DNA of 8,016 bases from Anaerolineae bacterium (GCA_016934645.1 JAFGSL010000527.1:1-8016), one strand, 5' to 3'; counted from the first letter of the stretch, positions 1-6,021 are shown. Notes: a model not told the origin generated them from the sequence alone. Made by a program: numbers and translations.

Positions 1-104
1 CAATAGAAAGATGCAAACTGGAGACGCCGGAATTCCGCGAACTCAAACCGGATCACTTTGTGGCGTGTCATCGCGCCGAAGAGCTTACACTGAAGGGGGT
101 GTGA
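1..104 (+). CDS. Oligopeptide/dipeptide ABC transporter ATP-binding protein, C-terminal end (partial)
   Basis: Only the last 33 codons are in the window, read in the frame beginning at base 3 and ending at TGA 102-104. The peptide begins IERCKLETPEFRELKP and ends DHFVACHRAEELTLKGV. Paired cysteines in an 'RC...P...hfvaCH' arrangement are the hallmark of the C-terminal extension of OppD/OppF and DppD/DppF ATPases, which power peptide uptake at the inner face of the membrane. Walker motifs lie upstream and cannot be checked. The stop is followed one base later by the ATG of the next gene, so the two are likely co-transcribed and translationally coupled. Which of the D or F subunits it is cannot be decided from this fragment. 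Confidence 0.75.
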   Translation, partial: IERCKLETPEFRELKPDHFVACHRAEELTLKGV

Positions 105-105
105 T

Positions 106-537
106 ATGGCCGTCGCTGATAGATTGATCATCTTGCAACGCACGCCGCTGTTCCGCGGGCTGAACCGGCGGCAGATCGAACAACTGGGAAAACGCTTCGT
201 CGAGCGCTCGTATGATCCAGACGACAAAATCGTCACGCAGGGAAAGGGTGGCGAAGGATTTTTCATCATCATGGAAGGCCAGGTCGAGGTTATCCGCGAG
301 CATATGGATGGAACGCAGGTTGTTCTGCATTCACTGGACATAGGGGATTTCTTCGGCGAGATGGCGCTACTGACCGAGCGGCTACGCACAGCCTCGGTCG
401 TGGCGACTGAGCCAACGTGCTGCCTGGTGCTTACGCGATGGGATTTCCTTGGCCTGCTCCGTGAAGATGCGGATATGGCGGTTGCCGTGCTGCAAGAACT
501 GGCGGAACGCTTTAGCCGCGCCCTGGATTTTCTGTAA
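106..537 (+). CDS. Stand-alone cyclic nucleotide-binding domain protein
   Basis: The 143-residue protein is essentially one cNMP-binding domain (Crp/PKA regulatory-subunit fold). After a short N-terminal helix (about 5-20), the beta-roll spans about 35-120. The phosphate-binding cassette is visible as FGE at 83-85 and RTAS at 94-97; the Glu and Arg are the residues that normally contact the ribose and cyclic phosphate, so ligand binding looks intact. A C-terminal helix (about 112-143) follows, but no helix-turn-helix, kinase or channel domain does, so it is not a Crp-type transcription factor. The start at 106 is preceded by a GAAGGGGG Shine-Dalgarno and overlaps the end region of the transporter ATPase gene with a 1-nt gap. 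I infer a regulatory role linked to that transporter or to another protein partner; its target is unknown. Confidence 0.85.
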   Translation: MAVADRLIILQRTPLFRGLNRRQIEQLGKRFVERSYDPDDKIVTQGKGGEGFFIIMEGQVEVIREHMDGTQVVLHSLDIGDFFGEMALLTERLRTASVVATEPTCCLVLTRWDFLGLLREDADMAVAVLQELAERFSRALDFL

Positions 538-554
538 ATCGCCCCTCATCTTGT

Positions 555-588
555 ACAGGGCGCTTTTGCGGTTGCAGAAGCGCCCTGT
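555..588 (+). terminator. Hairpin after the cNMP-domain gene, possible terminator
   Basis: ACAGGGCGCTT (555-565) and AAGCGCCCTGT (578-588) are perfect 11-bp inverted arms. The stem can extend inward through one U-G wobble and three more pairs to a GGTT tetraloop (570-573). It starts 17 nt after the stop of the upstream gene. No clear T-run follows on either strand, so it may stabilise or pause transcripts rather than terminate alone. It lies between convergent genes. Confidence 0.5.
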
Positions 589-640
589 TGCTATATCACA
601 AGCTGGCCCCTGCTATGCTCTACTGACCCGAACGTATCTT

Positions 641-688
641 GCTAAGCTTCTTACGCCTACAATGCACAAGAATCGCTTAAGCTTTTTT
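641..688 (+). terminator. Probable intrinsic terminator for the plus-strand operon
   Basis: Imperfect inverted arms GCTAAGCTTCTT (641-652) and AAGAATCGCTTAAGC (668-682) pair as TTCTT/AAGAA, TAAGC/GCTTA and GC/GC with small bulges. Six T residues (683-688) follow directly. Only the plus orientation has the T-run, so it would stop transcripts coming from the cNMP-domain gene before they enter the convergent homocitrate synthase gene. A further 9-bp inverted repeat (CTACTGACC 620-628, GGTCAGTAG 696-704) brackets it and reaches into the last codons of that gene. Confidence 0.5.
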
Positions 689-692
689 ATAT

Positions 693-1829
693 TCAGGTCA
701 GTAGGTCATTCGCCCAACGCCGCAGCAGCGCGTCCACGTCATCCAGCGAGAGCACTTTTTCGTCGGCGAGTGCCTTGATGTGCTCGGTGATCGTTTTGAT
801 ATGATCATCGTCCAGCGCCAGCCCAAGCTGCTCCGAACGGTTTTTGATCGCGTTCCATCCCGTGAGACGGTGTGCAATGCTGATGTAGCGGGTCAAGCCG
901 AAAGCCTGGGGATTGAGGATCTCGTAAGTTTCCGGGTTGTTGAGAATCGCCTTGGCGTGAATGCCCGCCTTGTGCGTAAAGGCCGCAATCCCGGTGATGT
1001 AATTGTTGAACGGCACATCCACGCCAACGATCTGCGCGACCGTGTTGTCGATGGTGCGCAAGAGCGGTAAGTCGTATTTGGCGACCGACGCCGGATTGGT
1101 GGCATACAGCCGGGCGATCAATCCCCCCAGCGGCGTGATGCCATTGCGCTCGCCGATGCCAAGGACCGTCGTATCCACGTGCGTCGCGCCGGCGTCAAGC
1201 GCCTCGAAAGCGTTGGCGATCGCACAACCGGAGTCGTTGTGCCCGTGAAATTCGATATCACAACTGACGCGTTTGCGCAACTCCCGCACCAACTCGTATA
1301 CCTGGCGCGGCGTCGCCACACCCACCGTATCCGCAATCCCTACACGATGCACGCCGATCTTGTCCACCGCCTCATAGATACGGAAAAGATCGCGCACGTC
1401 GCTGCGAAACGAGTCCTCGGTGCTGAAGCGCACACGAATCCCCTGCGAGCGCACAAACGTGACGACCTCCAGCGCCAGATCGATGATCTCATCGATCTCC
1501 TTACCGTGGCTGAATTTGCGCAGCATCGACGACGTGCCGATGACGACGTCCAAGCCATCCACGCCCGTCTCCATCGCCCGTTTGGCATCCTCCATCCGGC
1601 AGCGGACGTGCGTCAACACCTGACAGTTGAGTCCCAATCGTGTAATGGCCTTCGCGTCCTCGTAGCTCTGCGGTGACGCCAGTGGCGACGTCAGTTCCAG
1701 ACATTCTACGCCGAACGCATCCAGTAACTGCGCGATTTCGACCTTCTGCGCGGTGGTAAAACTCGCCCCCACGAATTGTTCCCCTTCACGTAATGTCGAT
1801 TCAATGATAGCAAACTGATCCAATGCCAT
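693..1829 (-). CDS. Homocitrate synthase (LYS20-type, alpha-aminoadipate lysine pathway)
   Basis: This 378-residue enzyme condenses acetyl-CoA with 2-oxoglutarate to homocitrate in the cytoplasm, the first step of alpha-aminoadipate lysine synthesis. It belongs to the HMG-CoA lyase-like TIM-barrel family. Visible hallmarks are STLREGEQF near residues 11-19 (catalytic Arg14, metal-binding Glu15), HGHND at 195-199 (metal ligands His195 and His197), [14 protein letters not shown] at 223-236, and [20 protein letters not shown] at 285-304, including the catalytic-type His286. The last block and [11 protein letters not shown] (321-331) are typical of LYS20/Thermus homocitrate synthases rather than LeuA, and no LeuA C-terminal regulatory domain is present. 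I chose ATG 1829 because AGGAG precedes it at good spacing and the family N-terminus begins there; an in-frame ATG 13 codons upstream lacks a ribosome site. No other lysine gene is adjacent. A related 2-isopropylmalate or citramalate activity is less likely but not excluded. Confidence 0.92.
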   Translation of the reverse strand: MALDQFAIIESTLREGEQFVGASFTTAQKVEIAQLLDAFGVECLELTSPLASPQSYEDAKAITRLGLNCQVLTHVRCRMEDAKRAMETGVDGLDVVIGTSSMLRKFSHGKEIDEIIDLALEVVTFVRSQGIRVRFSTEDSFRSDVRDLFRIYEAVDKIGVHRVGIADTVGVATPRQVYELVRELRKRVSCDIEFHGHNDSGCAIANAFEALDAGATHVDTTVLGIGERNGITPLGGLIARLYATNPASVAKYDLPLLRTIDNTVAQIVGVDVPFNNYITGIAAFTHKAGIHAKAILNNPETYEILNPQAFGLTRYISIAHRLTGWNAIKNRSEQLGLALDDDHIKTITEHIKALADEKVLSLDDVDALLRRWANDLLT

Positions 1830-1957
1830 GTCTCTCTCCTCTCTCGAATGATTGACTGATCCAGCCATAAAAAACTAAAATCATCCCGGCATCCAACAGA
1901 CGTATAGGCGTTTAACAAATTGAGACTGGACCAGTAAAAACCTTCGCCGCAACAAAA
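1830..1957 (-). other. Leader region between terminator and homocitrate synthase
   Basis: The 128 bases between the downstream terminator and the homocitrate synthase start contain the Shine-Dalgarno AGGAG, an A/T-rich stretch, and a short palindrome ACTGG-A-CCAGT (1925-1935) that could be an operator. I found no convincing -35/-10 pair here, so expression of homocitrate synthase may depend on a weak local promoter or on readthrough of the upstream terminator. Confidence 0.3.
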
Positions 1958-1992
1958 AAGGCCAGCTTCTCCTTTGTCTGGAAGCTGGCCTT
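1951..1992 (-). terminator. Strong intrinsic terminator (minus strand), upstream of homocitrate synthase
   Basis: Perfect 12-bp arms AAGGCCAGCTTC (1958-1969) and GAAGCTGGCCTT (1981-1992) flank an 11-nt loop. On the minus strand the stem is followed by a T-rich tail TTTTGTT (1957-1951). It begins 12 bases beyond the stop of the 32-codon reading frame and lies 122 bases before the homocitrate synthase start codon, so it either ends a tiny transcription unit or acts as an attenuator for homocitrate synthase. Confidence 0.75.
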
Positions 1993-2004
1993 GTGACGCC
2001 CCCC

Positions 2005-2103
2005 TCAAGTGTCTTGGGCAAACGCAGCTATCCAGACATTGTCTGGCTTATCGCGCTTGACCTTGATCACTTCACCGGCGTACGGCAACTGCTGATGCAC
2101 CAT
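2005..2103 (-). CDS. Possible 32-residue small protein
   Basis: ATG at 2103 is preceded by CCAAGG at Shine-Dalgarno distance and opens a 32-codon frame to TGA at 2005-2007. The peptide starts MVHQQLPYAGEVIKVKRDKP and ends DNVWIAAFAQDT. Codon third positions resemble those of neighbouring genes, and the frame sits exactly between two strong minus-strand terminators, the second only 12 bases past the stop. The alternating pattern GEVIKVKR...NVWIAAF could form two beta-strands. I do not recognise a family. It could be a genuine micro-protein, a leader peptide, or a remnant of a longer gene. Confidence 0.35.
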   Translation of the reverse strand: MVHQQLPYAGEVIKVKRDKPDNVWIAAFAQDT

Positions 2104-2116
2104 ATGCTTACCTTGG

Positions 2117-2160
2117 AAACAAAAACCGGCCCTAGTCTTTTTCTTTGACTAGGGCCGGTT
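2117..2160 (-). terminator. Strong intrinsic terminator (minus strand)
   Basis: Perfect 14-bp arms AACCGGCCCTAGTC (2124-2137) and GACTAGGGCCGGTT (2147-2160) flank a 9-nt loop. On minus the GC-rich stem is followed by TTTGTTT (2123-2117). On plus the downstream bases are not T-rich, so it works on minus. It lies about 120-160 bases downstream of the promoter at 2285-2312 and 14 bases before the start of the 32-codon frame. Confidence 0.8.
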
Positions 2161-2278
2161 CGATCTCGTTCAGCACAAATTCCCGGACCTAGTGGTCCGG
2201 CTTCTTCGCACCCAGGATATCGGGAAATTGTACTATGTTTGGTCGCATAATCATCGATACTCGTAAATTCTCAGAACG
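2119..2278 (-). ncRNA. Candidate small RNA or 5' leader between promoter and terminator
   Basis: A transcript starting about 7 nt after the TAGAAT element and ending at the terminator at 2117-2160 would be about 160 nt. It contains a perfect 7-bp hairpin, CCGGACC (2183-2189) and GGTCCGG (2194-2200) with a 4-nt loop, in addition to the terminal hairpin. A short reading frame on minus, ATG ATT ATG near 2238, runs to a TAG in the loop of the 7-bp hairpin and ends PDILGAKKPDH; it has no good ribosome site. I could not match the RNA to any known class. Nothing shows directly that it is transcribed. Confidence 0.3.
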
Positions 2279-2284
2279 GAACTC

Positions 2285-2312
2285 ATTCTAGCGTGACCTG
2301 GTTATTTGTCAA
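2285..2312 (-). promoter_or_regulatory. Near-consensus sigma-70-type promoter (minus strand)
   Basis: On the minus strand a perfect -35 box TTGACA (2312-2307) is followed after 16 bp by TAGAAT (2290-2285), five of six matches to the -10 consensus. Predicted transcription start is around 2278, reading toward homocitrate synthase. This is the best promoter match I see in the window, and it drives a region that holds no recognised long gene before two terminators. Confidence 0.6.
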
Positions 2313-2346
2313 ACATCCTGGAGTTTCAAAATCAAGGCGACTTGCC

Positions 2347-2428
2347 AGGTAGGACGCACTTATGCTTGGCAAAAGGGCGGGGAAACGCCAAAACGCCCCG
2401 GTATAGGTCAACAAAGTGCGTCCCACCT
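2347..2428. repeat. Long inverted repeat just past the NagA-like stop codon
   Basis: AGGTAGGACGCACTT (2347-2361) and AAGTGCGTCCCACCT (2414-2428) are 15-bp arms with a single mismatch, 52 bases apart. The right arm touches the stop codon of the deacetylase gene. The interior has smaller GC-rich pairings, e.g. CGGGG (2378-2382) with CCCCG (2396-2400). No T-run follows on minus, so it is not a classic intrinsic terminator. It could be a 3' mRNA-stabilising structure or a dispersed repeat. Confidence 0.5.
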
Positions 2429-3375
2429 CAAAATTGAAACGCGCCTGGCGTTTCATCAACATTGTGCTCAATGCCGATAAGGGCCAAGGGGTTCGTAGCG
2501 CCAACTTGATGCAGTTCAGCGGCAGAAAGCTCCCCAAGGCTAGCTAAGTGCGCTATACACTGGCGCATCGTCGCCGAGGAGCCCACAAGGCACTGCTTTT
2601 CCGGGTTATGAAAAAGGCCCGACGGCTCCAGAATCGCGTCGTTATCCAGAAAATGATAGCGTCCCGGCGGCAATCCCGCTATCGGCGAAGCATCGCTGAC
2701 AACAATGAACTTGTCCGCCCCCTTCACCCGCACCACCGTCTTGATCACCGGTGGAGGCAGGTGATGCCCATCCGTGATACACATCGCCGTGTACGCTTCG
2801 TGTGCCAGCCCTGCCCACAAGGGATTGTCGTGGCGCGGCAGCATGTTCGGTATACCGTTGCCAAAGTGTGTGAGCGCCGTCGCCCCAGCATCTGCCAGAC
2901 GGTCAAGATCGGCCATCGTGTAGAGCGAATGCCCAACCGAGACGGCAATCCCACGCTCTACGGCGCAGCGCGTCAGGTCATCCGCGCCGGGCAATTCCGC
3001 CGCCAGCGTGAACAAACGTACGTGCCCGTCCGCCCAGTCGAGTAGTTGCTCCAGAAGCGCAGTGTCAGGATCACGGACGTAGGCCGGATTGTGCGCGCCC
3101 ACGGCGCCCGGCACCCGCGAGATAAACGGGCCTTCCAAGTGAAAGCCCAACAGTCGTCCCTGGAATTCCTGGCGCACCATCACCGAAGCTATCAACGGCA
3201 AGTTATGTGCATAGGTACCGAGCGCGCTGGTAATCACTGTGGGTAGGAACGCCGTCGTCCCCTGGGCTAACAACGCCCGGCACACGCGGACAAAATCCGC
3301 TTCAGTCAAATCCGGGCTGGAAAAATCCACGCCCAGGAAGCCGTTGACCTGCAAATCGACCCAACCGGTAGCCAT
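2428..3375 (-). CDS. NagA-like N-acetylglucosamine-6-phosphate deacetylase, short form lacking the N-terminal domain
   Basis: The 315-residue protein is an amidohydrolase-superfamily TIM barrel. The family removes the acetyl group from GlcNAc-6-phosphate, giving glucosamine-6-phosphate and acetate, in the cytoplasm. Family signatures in order are WVDLQVNG (5-12), HLEGPFIS (79-86) with metal ligand Glu81, VGHS with His149, THFGNGIPNM with His170, ITDGHHLPPPV (200-210), and VSDAS with catalytic-type Asp228. Typical NagA proteins have about 45-50 residues of beta-sandwich before the 'G.iDlqvNG' motif and a matching C-terminal strand segment; here the protein starts at the motif and ends soon after the barrel. 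ATG 3375 overlaps the permease TGA by one base (TGATG), so translation is coupled, and upstream in-frame sequence is only an out-of-frame reading of the permease gene. The active site looks complete; the exact substrate is uncertain because of the missing domain. Confidence 0.85.
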   Translation of the reverse strand: MATGWVDLQVNGFLGVDFSSPDLTEADFVRVCRALLAQGTTAFLPTVITSALGTYAHNLPLIASVMVRQEFQGRLLGFHLEGPFISRVPGAVGAHNPAYVRDPDTALLEQLLDWADGHVRLFTLAAELPGADDLTRCAVERGIAVSVGHSLYTMADLDRLADAGATALTHFGNGIPNMLPRHDNPLWAGLAHEAYTAMCITDGHHLPPPVIKTVVRVKGADKFIVVSDASPIAGLPPGRYHFLDNDAILEPSGLFHNPEKQCLVGSSATMRQCIAHLASLGELSAAELHQVGATNPLALIGIEHNVDETPGAFQF

Positions 3376-4166
3376 CACAACTCTTGGTCTTCGAATTTTC
3401 GGATGGCGATAACGACGCAGGCTACCGTCGCCAAAAAGACGACGACGACCGGCGAGAACGGGTCTGGCGTCTGCCCCAACATGAGAGTGGGCGCAATCGC
3501 ACCGGCAATGCTGTTGTTGACCGGCATCACCAGCGGCCACGGCAACACATAGGCCAGGAACGGCGCCATTCCAATCAAGTACTGCTGTCCGAAAAGCAGC
3601 CCTAAAGCAATGCCGATGACGGCCCCCCAACTGTTGAGGATCGCACCCAGCATTACCGTAAAAACAAGAAAAAAGGCCAGATGGAGAACGAGAATCAGCC
3701 AACCCAGGATAAAATTCCCCAACGCAACGTCGATGTGGGCGAGCTTGAACTGGATAAAGGCCCCGATGGCGGGGAAGAGCACCATCGTCACCCCCATACC
3801 GAGCGCGTTGGGCACGAGCTTGGATAGAATGTAGGCGACCCGCGAGACCGGCTTCGACAAAACCCACGCCGCCGTCCCGGATTGCTTCTCGCCTACAATC
3901 GCCCCCTGCATCATGATGACGATCGCGACTGCCGGAAACAGCCCGGCAAAGAGGCAGTAGATCGACACCGCATCCACCCCAGTGATCGCCTCCCCGCTCC
4001 AGAGAATGCCCGCCAATACAAAATTGATCACCGCCGTCCAAATCAAAGCGTGAACCCACCACGTCTTCGTCTTCCACCAACTGTTGTGCCCGGCGCGCAT
4101 CAAATTGTGCAGGCCGCGCCGCCACCCGTGTTCGTCCACCAACTGGAATGCACTATTGCCCGCCAT
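3375..4166 (-). CDS. ABC-2 type transporter permease
   Basis: The 263-residue protein has a short hydrophilic N-terminus and about six hydrophobic spans (roughly 38-56, 66-88, 120-138, 149-172, 178-198 and 238-256, with a weaker hydrophobic patch near 200-215). Between the second and third spans lies EKQSGTAAWVLSKPVSR (93-109), the conserved 'E..GT....l.kPvsR' loop of ABC-2 exporter permeases of the NatB/CcmB-like group. It would pair with the adjacent ATPase in the membrane to export an unknown substrate. ATG 4166 is chosen because AAGGAGGG lies a few bases upstream; it overlaps the end of the ATPase gene by 14 bases. An alternative in-frame ATG at 4211 would add 15 residues read from inside the ATPase gene and is less likely. 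The stop overlaps the next gene's start by one base. Confidence 0.85.
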   Translation of the reverse strand: MAGNSAFQLVDEHGWRRGLHNLMRAGHNSWWKTKTWWVHALIWTAVINFVLAGILWSGEAITGVDAVSIYCLFAGLFPAVAIVIMMQGAIVGEKQSGTAAWVLSKPVSRVAYILSKLVPNALGMGVTMVLFPAIGAFIQFKLAHIDVALGNFILGWLILVLHLAFFLVFTVMLGAILNSWGAVIGIALGLLFGQQYLIGMAPFLAYVLPWPLVMPVNNSIAGAIAPTLMLGQTPDPFSPVVVVFLATVACVVIAIRKFEDQEL

Positions 4167-4872
4167 CGCGCCCTCCTTCGACGATGTCCACGAAAACGTC
4201 CTCAAGCTCATACTGCCGCCGTTGGAAGTGGGTCACGACCAGCGTTTCGTCCTCCAACAACAGGCGCAACAGATGGGCTTCCGCCGCAGCTTCGTCCGTC
4301 ACGTTGACCGTCCACTGGATTTGGTCATTGTGGATGCGCGACTGGATGTCGGCAACCCAATCCTGGCTCAGGCGACTGCGCGCGCGTTCCTCGTTACCCC
4401 GGAACGTGACGGTGTACACCGGCCCCTCACTGCCCGCCAGCAACGCTTCGATGGGGCCAGATGAGACCAATCGACCTTTGTTCAAGATGGCGACGGTGTC
4501 GCTCACCTTCTGCACGTCGTCCAGGATGTGCGTGGAATAGAAGATCGTCGTGTGCTTGCGCAGGCGCTCCATCACGTCGAGCACATCGCGCCGGCCTAAC
4601 GGGTCGAGCGAGGCGGCAGGCTCGTCGAGGATGAGCAGGTCGGGATAGTTGACCTGGGCCTGGGCAATGCCCAAGCGCTGGCGCTCGCCGCCGGAAAAGC
4701 CGGACAAGGGACGGTCGGCTTTGTCGGACAGGTCCACCAATTCCAGCATCTCATCGACCCGCTGGGCAATGGCGGCATCGGGTCCCCGGAAGAAAAAGCG
4801 TGCGGTGAAATCCAACGCCTCCCGCGCCGTCATGTGTTCGTAGAAACGCGGGTCTTGCGGCAGATACCGCAC
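4153..4872 (-). CDS. ABC transporter ATPase, C-terminal part of a broken gene
   Basis: This frame carries the second half of an ABC exporter ATPase of the CcmA/NatA type: Q-loop YLPQ (about residues 4-7 of the fragment), signature FSGGE (59-63), Walker B LLILDEP (79-85), and switch histidine in STH (113-115). A roughly 90-residue C-terminal extension follows, as is usual in this family. The only possible start, GTG at 4872, lies inside the ATPase fold and has no ribosome site, so it is not a natural gene start. Walker A is in a different frame just upstream. The join lacks about 19 codons that normally lie between Walker A and the Q-loop. It overlaps the permease gene by 14 bases and contains that gene's Shine-Dalgarno. 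Either the gene is a real pseudogene or the assembly lost a short stretch here. Confidence 0.8.
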   Translation of the reverse strand: MRYLPQDPRFYEHMTAREALDFTARFFFRGPDAAIAQRVDEMLELVDLSDKADRPLSGFSGGERQRLGIAQAQVNYPDLLILDEPAASLDPLGRRDVLDVMERLRKHTTIFYSTHILDDVQKVSDTVAILNKGRLVSSGPIEALLAGSEGPVYTVTFRGNEERARSRLSQDWVADIQSRIHNDQIQWTVNVTDEAAAEAHLLRLLLEDETLVVTHFQRRQYELEDVFVDIVEGGRDGGQ

Positions 4873-5053
4873 CCCGCGTCGGGTGGATCAAGCCAAGGAG
4901 TAACTTAATCGTTGTCGTTTTGCCGGCCCCGTTTGGCCCCAAGAAGCCGAAGATGGAGTTCTTGCGCACGGTCAAGTGCAAGCCTTCCAGTGCCGGGACA
5001 TTTTTGTACGTTTTGGTAAGGTCCTGCGTTTGAATTACAACTGTTTCTGCCAT
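4751..5053 (-). CDS. ABC transporter ATPase, N-terminal part of a broken gene
   Basis: ATG 5053 is preceded by GAGGGAG at good spacing. The first 61 or so codons encode a normal ABC ATPase N-terminus: [19 protein letters not shown] (11-29) and Walker [21 protein letters not shown] (39-58). After PTRG (about base 4870) the frame leaves the ABC fold and reads unrelated sequence to a stop at 4751-4753, while the rest of the ATPase continues in another frame from about base 4872. The intact protein would hydrolyse ATP to drive the ABC-2 permease encoded next. The gene is therefore truncated as it stands. The upstream 178 bases hold repeats rather than a clear promoter. Confidence 0.8.
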   Translation of the reverse strand: MAETVVIQTQDLTKTYKNVPALEGLHLTVRKNSIFGFLGPNGAGKTTTIKLLLGLIHPTRGAVSAARPAFLRTHDGAGGVGFHRTLFLPGTRCRHCPAGR

Positions 5054-5073
5054 ACACGCTCCCTCAAAAATAG

Positions 5074-5148
5074 TCTAAGACTCTATCCGAAAATTGTGCT
5101 TGCGAGCGTTTCTGGTGCGTCAACGGCGAATTTTCGGATAGGTTCTAA
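5074..5148. repeat. MITE-like inverted-repeat unit with flanking TCTAA direct repeats
   Basis: Perfect 13-bp arms CTATCCGAAAATT (5083-5095) and AATTTTCGGATAG (5129-5141) are separated by 33 bases, and the similarity continues imperfectly outward. The unit is flanked on both sides by TCTAA (5074-5078 and 5144-5148), as expected for a target-site duplication. There is no reading frame inside. It sits about 20 bases upstream of the ATPase start codon. It may be a non-autonomous IS derivative or a dispersed palindrome; the family cannot be assigned by eye. Confidence 0.5.
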
Positions 5149-5188
5149 AGTCAAAAGTCAAAAAACTCCGCGTCTCTGCGTCTCTGCG
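5147..5188. repeat. Short tandem repeats
   Basis: Two copies of AAAGTCA (5147-5153, 5154-5160) are followed by two copies of GCGTCTCT (5170-5177, 5178-5185) and a partial third. GCGTCTCT-type repeats resemble a simple intergenic repeat I recall from several environmental bacterial genomes. No coding or promoter function is evident. Confidence 0.4.
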
Positions 5189-5231
5189 CGAGATTTTCGC
5201 CCCTTGTTGGTGTGTGTAATTTTCTACAAAC

Positions 5232-5984
5232 TTATTCGCGCAGGAGCGAGGCTGCCGGCTCGTCGAGGAAGAGGTCGCAGAGCGGATGCCGCTGCAAGAT
5301 GGAAGAGGGATGCAGGTTCGTCACCGGACCTTCGACCGCGCCTTTCACGGCCCGCGCCTTGCGCGCATCGGGCACGGTGCAGACGATGGCCGCACTCTTC
5401 ATAATCTGCCGGATGCTCATCGAGATAGCCTGTGTGGGCACATCGTCGAACGTGGGAAACCAGCCTTCGCCTAACTGCTGGCGGCGACACGCCTCGTCCA
5501 GGTTCACGACGATGTAGGGTTCTTCGGTCTCAAAGTCGGCGGGCGGATCGTTGAACGCCAGGTGCCCGTTCTCGCCGATGCCGATACAGGCCACGTCGAT
5601 GGGATGCGCTGTGATGATCGCGCCCAGACGGGCACATTCCGCGACAGGATCATCGGCCTCGCCATTGACGTAGTGGAACTTCCGCAAGGTCGGCAGCTTA
5701 TCCACGAAACGCTCTTTGAGATACTTGCGGAAACTCGCCGGGTGCGTCTCGGACAGCCCGATGTATTCGTCCAGATGGAACACCGTCACCTTCGACCAGT
5801 CGACGTCGTGCAACCCGTAGTTGCCCTGCACCAGACTTTCCAACATCTCGAACTGGCTTGCGCCCGTCGCAAGGATCAGGTTCGCCGCGCCGCGCGCCGT
5901 CATTGCCGCGATGAGCCACTGCGCCGTCTGTCTTGCTGCTGCCGCGCCCATATCATCTTTTGTTTTGTAGATGTTCAAATTCAT
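5232..5984 (-). CDS. Glucosamine-6-phosphate deaminase/isomerase family protein (NagB-like)
   Basis: The 250-residue protein belongs to the NagB/6-phosphogluconolactonase-like Rossmann fold. The reference reaction converts glucosamine-6-phosphate to fructose-6-phosphate and ammonia in the cytoplasm. Visible motifs are the phosphate-loop-like LATGASQ (38-44), FHLDEY (69-74) with the proton-transfer Asp72, [13 protein letters not shown] (135-147) with ring-opening His141, and LHPSSIL (224-230). Compared with E. coli NagB (GVGNDGHIAFNEP), the residue matching Asp141 is Asn139 and the one matching Glu148 is Asp146, so the active site is a variant type found in a divergent subfamily. The length is slightly below the usual 266. 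ATG 5984 has GGAGGG seven bases upstream. It lies between the GH30 gene and the exporter on the same strand and is best read as a later step for an amino-sugar phosphate; a different sugar-phosphate substrate is possible. Confidence 0.87.
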   Translation of the reverse strand: MNLNIYKTKDDMGAAAARQTAQWLIAAMTARGAANLILATGASQFEMLESLVQGNYGLHDVDWSKVTVFHLDEYIGLSETHPASFRKYLKERFVDKLPTLRKFHYVNGEADDPVAECARLGAIITAHPIDVACIGIGENGHLAFNDPPADFETEEPYIVVNLDEACRRQQLGEGWFPTFDDVPTQAISMSIRQIMKSAAIVCTVPDARKARAVKGAVEGPVTNLHPSSILQRHPLCDLFLDEPAASLLRE

Positions 5985-6021
5985 CCTATATCCCTCCGAA
6001 CGAGTTGGCGACTCGCCTGCC

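Noticed and set aside
538..692. tRNA or other structured RNA gene between the convergent genes
   Set aside because: The hairpins do not form a cloverleaf and no conserved T-arm sequence (GGTTCGAATCC-like) is present; terminators explain them.
1706..2008. A 100-codon minus-strand frame over the homocitrate synthase leader
   Set aside because: It runs out of frame into homocitrate synthase and crosses the terminator at 1951-1992; it has no family features.
1830..2280. Lysine riboswitch or T-box leader upstream of homocitrate synthase
   Set aside because: I looked for the T-box core (TGGNACCGCG) and lysine-riboswitch core blocks on minus and found neither; only hairpins and terminators are supported.
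2283..2537. An 84-codon minus-strand frame across the deacetylase 3' end and the inverted repeat
   Set aside because: It overlaps the true gene in another frame, has no ribosome site, and reads through a palindrome.
3376..4125. In-frame upstream extension of the NagA-like gene to an ATG at 4125
   Set aside because: The added residues are an out-of-frame reading of the permease gene, with no similarity to the NagA N-terminal domain; ATG 3375 overlapping the permease stop is the better start.
4860..4890. Programmed ribosomal frameshift joining the two ATPase halves
   Set aside because: No slippery heptamer is apparent, and a frameshift alone would still leave about 19 residues of the conserved fold missing.
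5074..5190. CRISPR array
   Set aside because: The repeats are short, adjacent and of different kinds, with no regular spacers.
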